A stretch of DNA of 33,861 bases from Hyphomicrobiales bacterium (GTDB lineage: Bacteria > Pseudomonadota > Alphaproteobacteria > Rhizobiales > Beijerinckiaceae), in NCBI GenBank assembly GCA_027487245.1, contig JAIYDY010000088.1, positions 1-33,861 of the forward strand, written 5' to 3'. The translations under genes were made by a program, and so were the position numbers. The notes beneath the pieces are model-generated. The model was not told the DNA's origin, searched no databases, and saw only the letters and a program-made list of their open reading frames with translations. Numbering within the stretch: position 1 is the stretch's first letter; each line of letters begins with the position of its first letter. Shown here piece after piece: positions 31,102-33,861 of the stretch.

Positions 31102-33861
31102 TCAGATGATCAGGAAATCCGAGGCTTTCAGCCCGCCCAGAGCCTGGATGTCAGCGGTATTCTGCAGCGTTGCGAGCAAGATGCCTGCGGCAGCACCGCT
31201 GCCGTCACTGTCATAGCGCAATTCGCCATTGCTGGCGTCATAGATGATGCGGTCAAGCGGGGTGAGCGCCTCGCCGACCAGTGCGAACTGGCTCGGCAGC
31301 AGCGGCCCGATCCCAAGCCCAAGGCCGGGCATGACCGCGTTTTCCAGCACGATCTTGTCGACCCCGACGGCAAAATCGGAGATGCTGTCGGCATTCGCCG
31401 CGCTCGGAGCCACATTGAACACGAAGTGGTCGGCCCCGACGCCGCCCGTCAGTGCGTCGATGCCGCCGCCACCGGTGAGCGTGTCGTTGCCCTCGCCGCC
31501 GATCAGGCGGTTGAACAGCGCGTCACCCGTCAGACGATCATCGAACTGCGAGCCGGACAGTGTTTCGAAACCGGAGATCACATCGATGCCGGCGTTCACC
31601 GTGTTCTGGGCCGTGGTGATCGCCAGGCTGACGGTGACCCCACCGGCAGCGCCGAGGTAATCGAGCGTGTCACCAACGACCGTGCCCGGCGTGTTCGCGC
31701 CGCCGATCAGCGTATCATTGCCAAGACCGCCACGGATGACGTCATCGCCAGCGCCGCCGTCGATGCGGTTGTGGCCGTCATTGCCGACAAAAACATCCCC
31801 GAACGCGCTGCCGAGCAGGTTCTCGATGCCAAGCAACTCGTCCCCGGTCGCATGGCTGCCAGCCAAACTCTGGAGAACATTCCTGAGGTCGACCAGGACA
31901 GCCGCGTTCGAAGAGGCATAGCTGGCCGTGTCGCTGCTGCCGAGTGTGCCGTCCAGCGTGTCGGCTCCCGCCCCGCCTTCGAGCAGGTTGATGCCGAGAC
32001 CACCAAACAGGTAGTTGTCACCGGCATCGCCCCTGAGTGTGTCGTTGAAGGCCGAGCCGAGAACATTCTCGAAGCCGCTCAGCCGGTTGCCGGCCGCATC
32101 GCCGCCGCTGACCTGCGCGATGCCGACCAGCGTCAGGTCCACGGTCACGCCCGCCGCCGAGTTGGTGTAGCTCACCGTGTCGACGCCGCCGCCACCTGTG
32201 AGGCTGTCAGCCCCGCCGCGCCCTTCGATCAGGTTGATGCTGTCGTCGCCGGCCAGTGTGTCGCCGAGCGCGGAGCCGATCAGGTTTTCGATCCCGGTCA
32301 GCGTGTCGCCAGCCGCATCGCCAAACTGGCCCACACCTGTCACCAGGGACACATTCACGCCGATTGCCGAGGCCAGATAGCTGGCGGTGTCGCCGAACAT
32401 ATTTGCGCCACCGGCACCGCCATCGAGCGAATCCGCGCCGGCCCCGCCAATCAGCGTGTCGTTGCCTCCATCGCCCTCCAGCGTGTCATTGCCGAGGCCG
32501 CCGGAGAGCAGATCATCGCCATTGCGGCCACGCAGACCGTTGGCAAGCCCGTCGCCCGTCAACGTGTCATTGTGATTTGAGCCACCAATGCGCTCGAAGC
32601 CGGAGATCACGTCGATGCCGGCCGCGACGGTGTTCTGCGCCGTGGCGATGGCCAGATTGACGGCGACGCCGGACGTCGCGCTATTGTAGTCAACCGTGTC
32701 GCCACCGCCTGCCGTGACAGCCGTATTCGTTCCGCCAATCAGCGTGTCATTGCCCGCTTCGCCGGAGATGGTGTCATTGCCCCCGCGGCCATCGAGGAAA
32801 TTGGCCTGACTGTCGCCAGCCACGCCATCGTCGCCTTCACCGCCGATGACGTTCTCGATGCCGATCAGCTCGTCGCCCAGAGCTTCACCAAACGATCCGC
32901 TTGCAGCAAATAAAACGACAGAGACACCGCCGCTGGCGCCCGCATAGCTTGCCGTGTCCGATGTGCCTGCGCCGCCATCAAGATAGTCAGCGCCAGCCCC
33001 GCCCATCAGCACGTCATTGCCGAGACCACCGGTCAGCGTGTTGCTGCCGCCATCGCCCGTCAGCGTGTCGTTGAAGGCCGAGCCGAGGATTTGCGCAAAA
33101 CCGCTCAGCCGGTCCCCCGCCGCGTCGCCGCCGATCCCCACGACATTCGCCACCAGCGAGACATTCACGCCAGCAGCCGAGTTGGCATAGCTCACGGTGT
33201 CGATGCCGCCGCCACCTGTGAGGCTGTCAGCCCCGCCGCGCCCTTCGATGATGTTGCTGCCGCCGTCACCCGTCAGCGTGTCGCCGAAGGCAGAGCCGAT
33301 CAGATGCTCGATATCAATCAACTGATCGCCCAGCGCATCACCGCCAACACCGGTTCCCGAACCGATCGCGATGCTGACCCCCGCTGCCGAGGCGAGATAG
33401 CTCACCGTATCTCCGGTTGTCTCAGCACCTTCGCCGCCGTCCAGAATGTCGGCCCCTGCACCGCCGATGAGTGTATCGTTGCCGCCAAAGCCCCGCAGCA
33501 GGTTGATGCCGGCATTCCCCGTCAGCAGATCATTGAACTGCGAGCCTTCGATGTTCTCGATGTTGAGGATGGTATCGATGCCGGCCCCGCCCGTGTTCTG
33601 GGCCGTGGTCAAGGCAAGGTTGACCGTGACGGCACCCATCACCCCTTGAGTGTTTGTGAACACCAGCGTGTCGATGCCGCTGCCACCATCGATGATGTTG
33701 GCGCCGGTTGTGCCACCAAGGGTATCATCACCATTGCCCCCAATGACGTTCTCGATGCCAGATAGCAGGTCGCCTTGCGCATCGCCTCCGGACATCGAAA
33801 CGGAGTTCTGTGCGGCCAGATCGACGTTGACCCCGCCCGCCGTCGAGCCGGCATAGCTCGC
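31102..33861 (-). CDS. RTX-type calcium-binding repeat protein, C-terminal part (N-terminus beyond window)
   Basis: The frame stays open to the window edge: before the Met at 33795 the translation continues in the same repeat style (ASYAGSTAGGVNVDL), so the gene is partial. At least 919 residues are visible. RTX nonapeptides (GGNDTLIGGAGAD, GGEGNDTLTGGGG) alternate with strands such as DTVSYANSAAGVNVSL, giving ten modules of roughly 85-95 residues. The end has the FVFNVAPSAANADSISDFAVGVDKI block and closes GLKASDFLII, typical of type I secretion substrates recognised by their uncleaved C-terminus. RTX repeats fold on calcium outside the cell. No enzyme domain is visible; a lipase, protease or adhesin domain could lie upstream. 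Secretion genes (ABC, HlyD, TolC) are not in the window. Confidence 0.9.
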   Translation of the reverse strand, partial: ASYAGSTAGGVNVDLAAQNSVSMSGGDAQGDLLSGIENVIGGNGDDTLGGTTGANIIDGGSGIDTLVFTNTQGVMGAVTVNLALTTAQNTGGAGIDTILNIENIEGSQFNDLLTGNAGINLLRGFGGNDTLIGGAGADILDGGEGAETTGDTVSYLASAAGVSIAIGSGTGVGGDALGDQLIDIEHLIGSAFGDTLTGDGGSNIIEGRGGADSLTGGGGIDTVSYANSAAGVNVSLVANVVGIGGDAAGDRLSGFAQILGSAFNDTLTGDGGSNTLTGGLGNDVLMGGAGADYLDGGAGTSDTASYAGASGGVSVVLFAASGSFGEALGDELIGIENVIGGEGDDGVAGDSQANFLDGRGGNDTISGEAGNDTLIGGTNTAVTAGGGDTVDYNSATSGVAVNLAIATAQNTVAAGIDVISGFERIGGSNHNDTLTGDGLANGLRGRNGDDLLSGGLGNDTLEGDGGNDTLIGGAGADSLDGGAGGANMFGDTASYLASAIGVNVSLVTGVGQFGDAAGDTLTGIENLIGSALGDTLAGDDSINLIEGRGGADSLTGGGGVDTVSYTNSAAGVTVDLTLVGIAQVSGGDAAGNRLSGFENVLGSAFNDTLRGDAGDNYLFGGLGINLLEGGAGADTLDGTLGSSDTASYASSNAAVLVDLRNVLQSLAGSHATGDELLGIENLLGSAFGDVFVGNDGHNRIDGGAGDDVIRGGLGNDTLIGGANTPGTVVGDTLDYLGAAGGVTVSLAITTAQNTVNAGIDVISGFETLSGSQFDDRLTGDALFNRLIGGEGNDTLTGGGGIDALTGGVGADHFVFNVAPSAANADSISDFAVGVDKIVLENAVMPGLGLGIGPLLPSQFALVGEALTPLDRIIYDASNGELRYDSDGSGAAAGILLATLQNTADIQALGGLKASDFLII
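32185..32229 (-). repeat. 45-bp exact repeat in the RTX gene, copy 1
   Basis: Identical over 45 bp to 33205-33249, exactly 1020 bp (340 codons) away and in the same frame; it encodes the segment around EGRGGADSLTGGGG. Flanks remain similar but diverged. Confidence 0.85.
33205..33249 (-). repeat. 45-bp exact repeat in the RTX gene, copy 2
   Basis: Second copy of the block at 32185-32229. The 1020-bp offset equals one four-module super-repeat of the protein. Confidence 0.85.

Noticed and set aside
30988..32580. 530-codon plus-strand open frame opposite the RTX gene
   Set aside because: It is antisense to GC-rich RTX repeats and begins in the intergenic hairpin region; the minus frame has clear RTX and type I secretion features.
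31102..33861. CRISPR-like or satellite repeats
   Set aside because: The periodicity is in frame with protein repeats; units are diverged and there are no spacer sequences of constant length.

Overview
The window is GC-rich chromosomal DNA from an alphaproteobacterium, most likely a member of the Hyphomicrobiales (Rhizobiales). This rests on a large two-helix, apolipoprotein-like polar-growth protein resembling Agrobacterium GPR, a membrane urate hydroxylase of the PuuD type, extragenic palindromes of the form common in Bradyrhizobium-like genomes, and codon use strongly biased to G/C at third positions. The genus cannot be fixed from the sequence. No rRNA, tRNA, CRISPR array, insertion sequence or prophage gene was seen.

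Layout. 1-600: an auxiliary lipoprotein of an Mla/Pqi-type lipid ABC system, cut close to its N-terminus by the window edge. 694-5169 (minus): a 1491-residue membrane-anchored protein whose centre is about 61 unbroken 11-residue repeats. 5413-7917 (plus): a small Hpt phosphotransfer protein, a [2Fe-2S] ferredoxin, a cytochrome c' and a diheme cytochrome c. 7983-10764 (minus): a molybdopterin-binding subunit of the xanthine dehydrogenase/CO dehydrogenase family without its FeS and FAD partners, and a rhodanese. 10990-13771: a PilZ protein carrying a C-terminal domain known from chemoreceptors, a Kbp (BON-LysM) protein, a 47-residue membrane peptide and a GlcG/HbpS-type protein. 13821-17444 (minus): a large YfhO-like multi-pass membrane protein and an OmpA-family protein.

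The metabolic core is 17534-25614 with the transporter behind it (25643-30930). PuuD (urate to 5-hydroxyisourate, minus) is divergent from uraH and a puuE-uraD fusion (plus), which together take urate to allantoate. After a Tat/lipoprotein-type L,D-transpeptidase come an 8-oxoguanine deaminase (which makes urate directly), an arginase, and a minus-strand operon of an oligopeptide-type ABC importer (binding protein, two permeases, fused double ATPase) ending in a second amidohydrolase. This reads as a nitrogen-scavenging locus for oxidised purines and related compounds. No xanthine dehydrogenase of the usual XdhAB type, allantoate amidohydrolase or urease is inside the window.

31102-33861 (minus): the C-terminal part of a secreted RTX-type calcium-binding repeat protein built of four-module super-repeats of about 340 residues; its N-terminus lies beyond the window.

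The most interesting items are the 11-residue repeat protein, the urate locus with its gene fusion and direct 8-oxoguanine entry, the PilZ plus chemoreceptor-tail protein, the RTX super-repeat, and the candidate operators and REP-like palindromes between genes.
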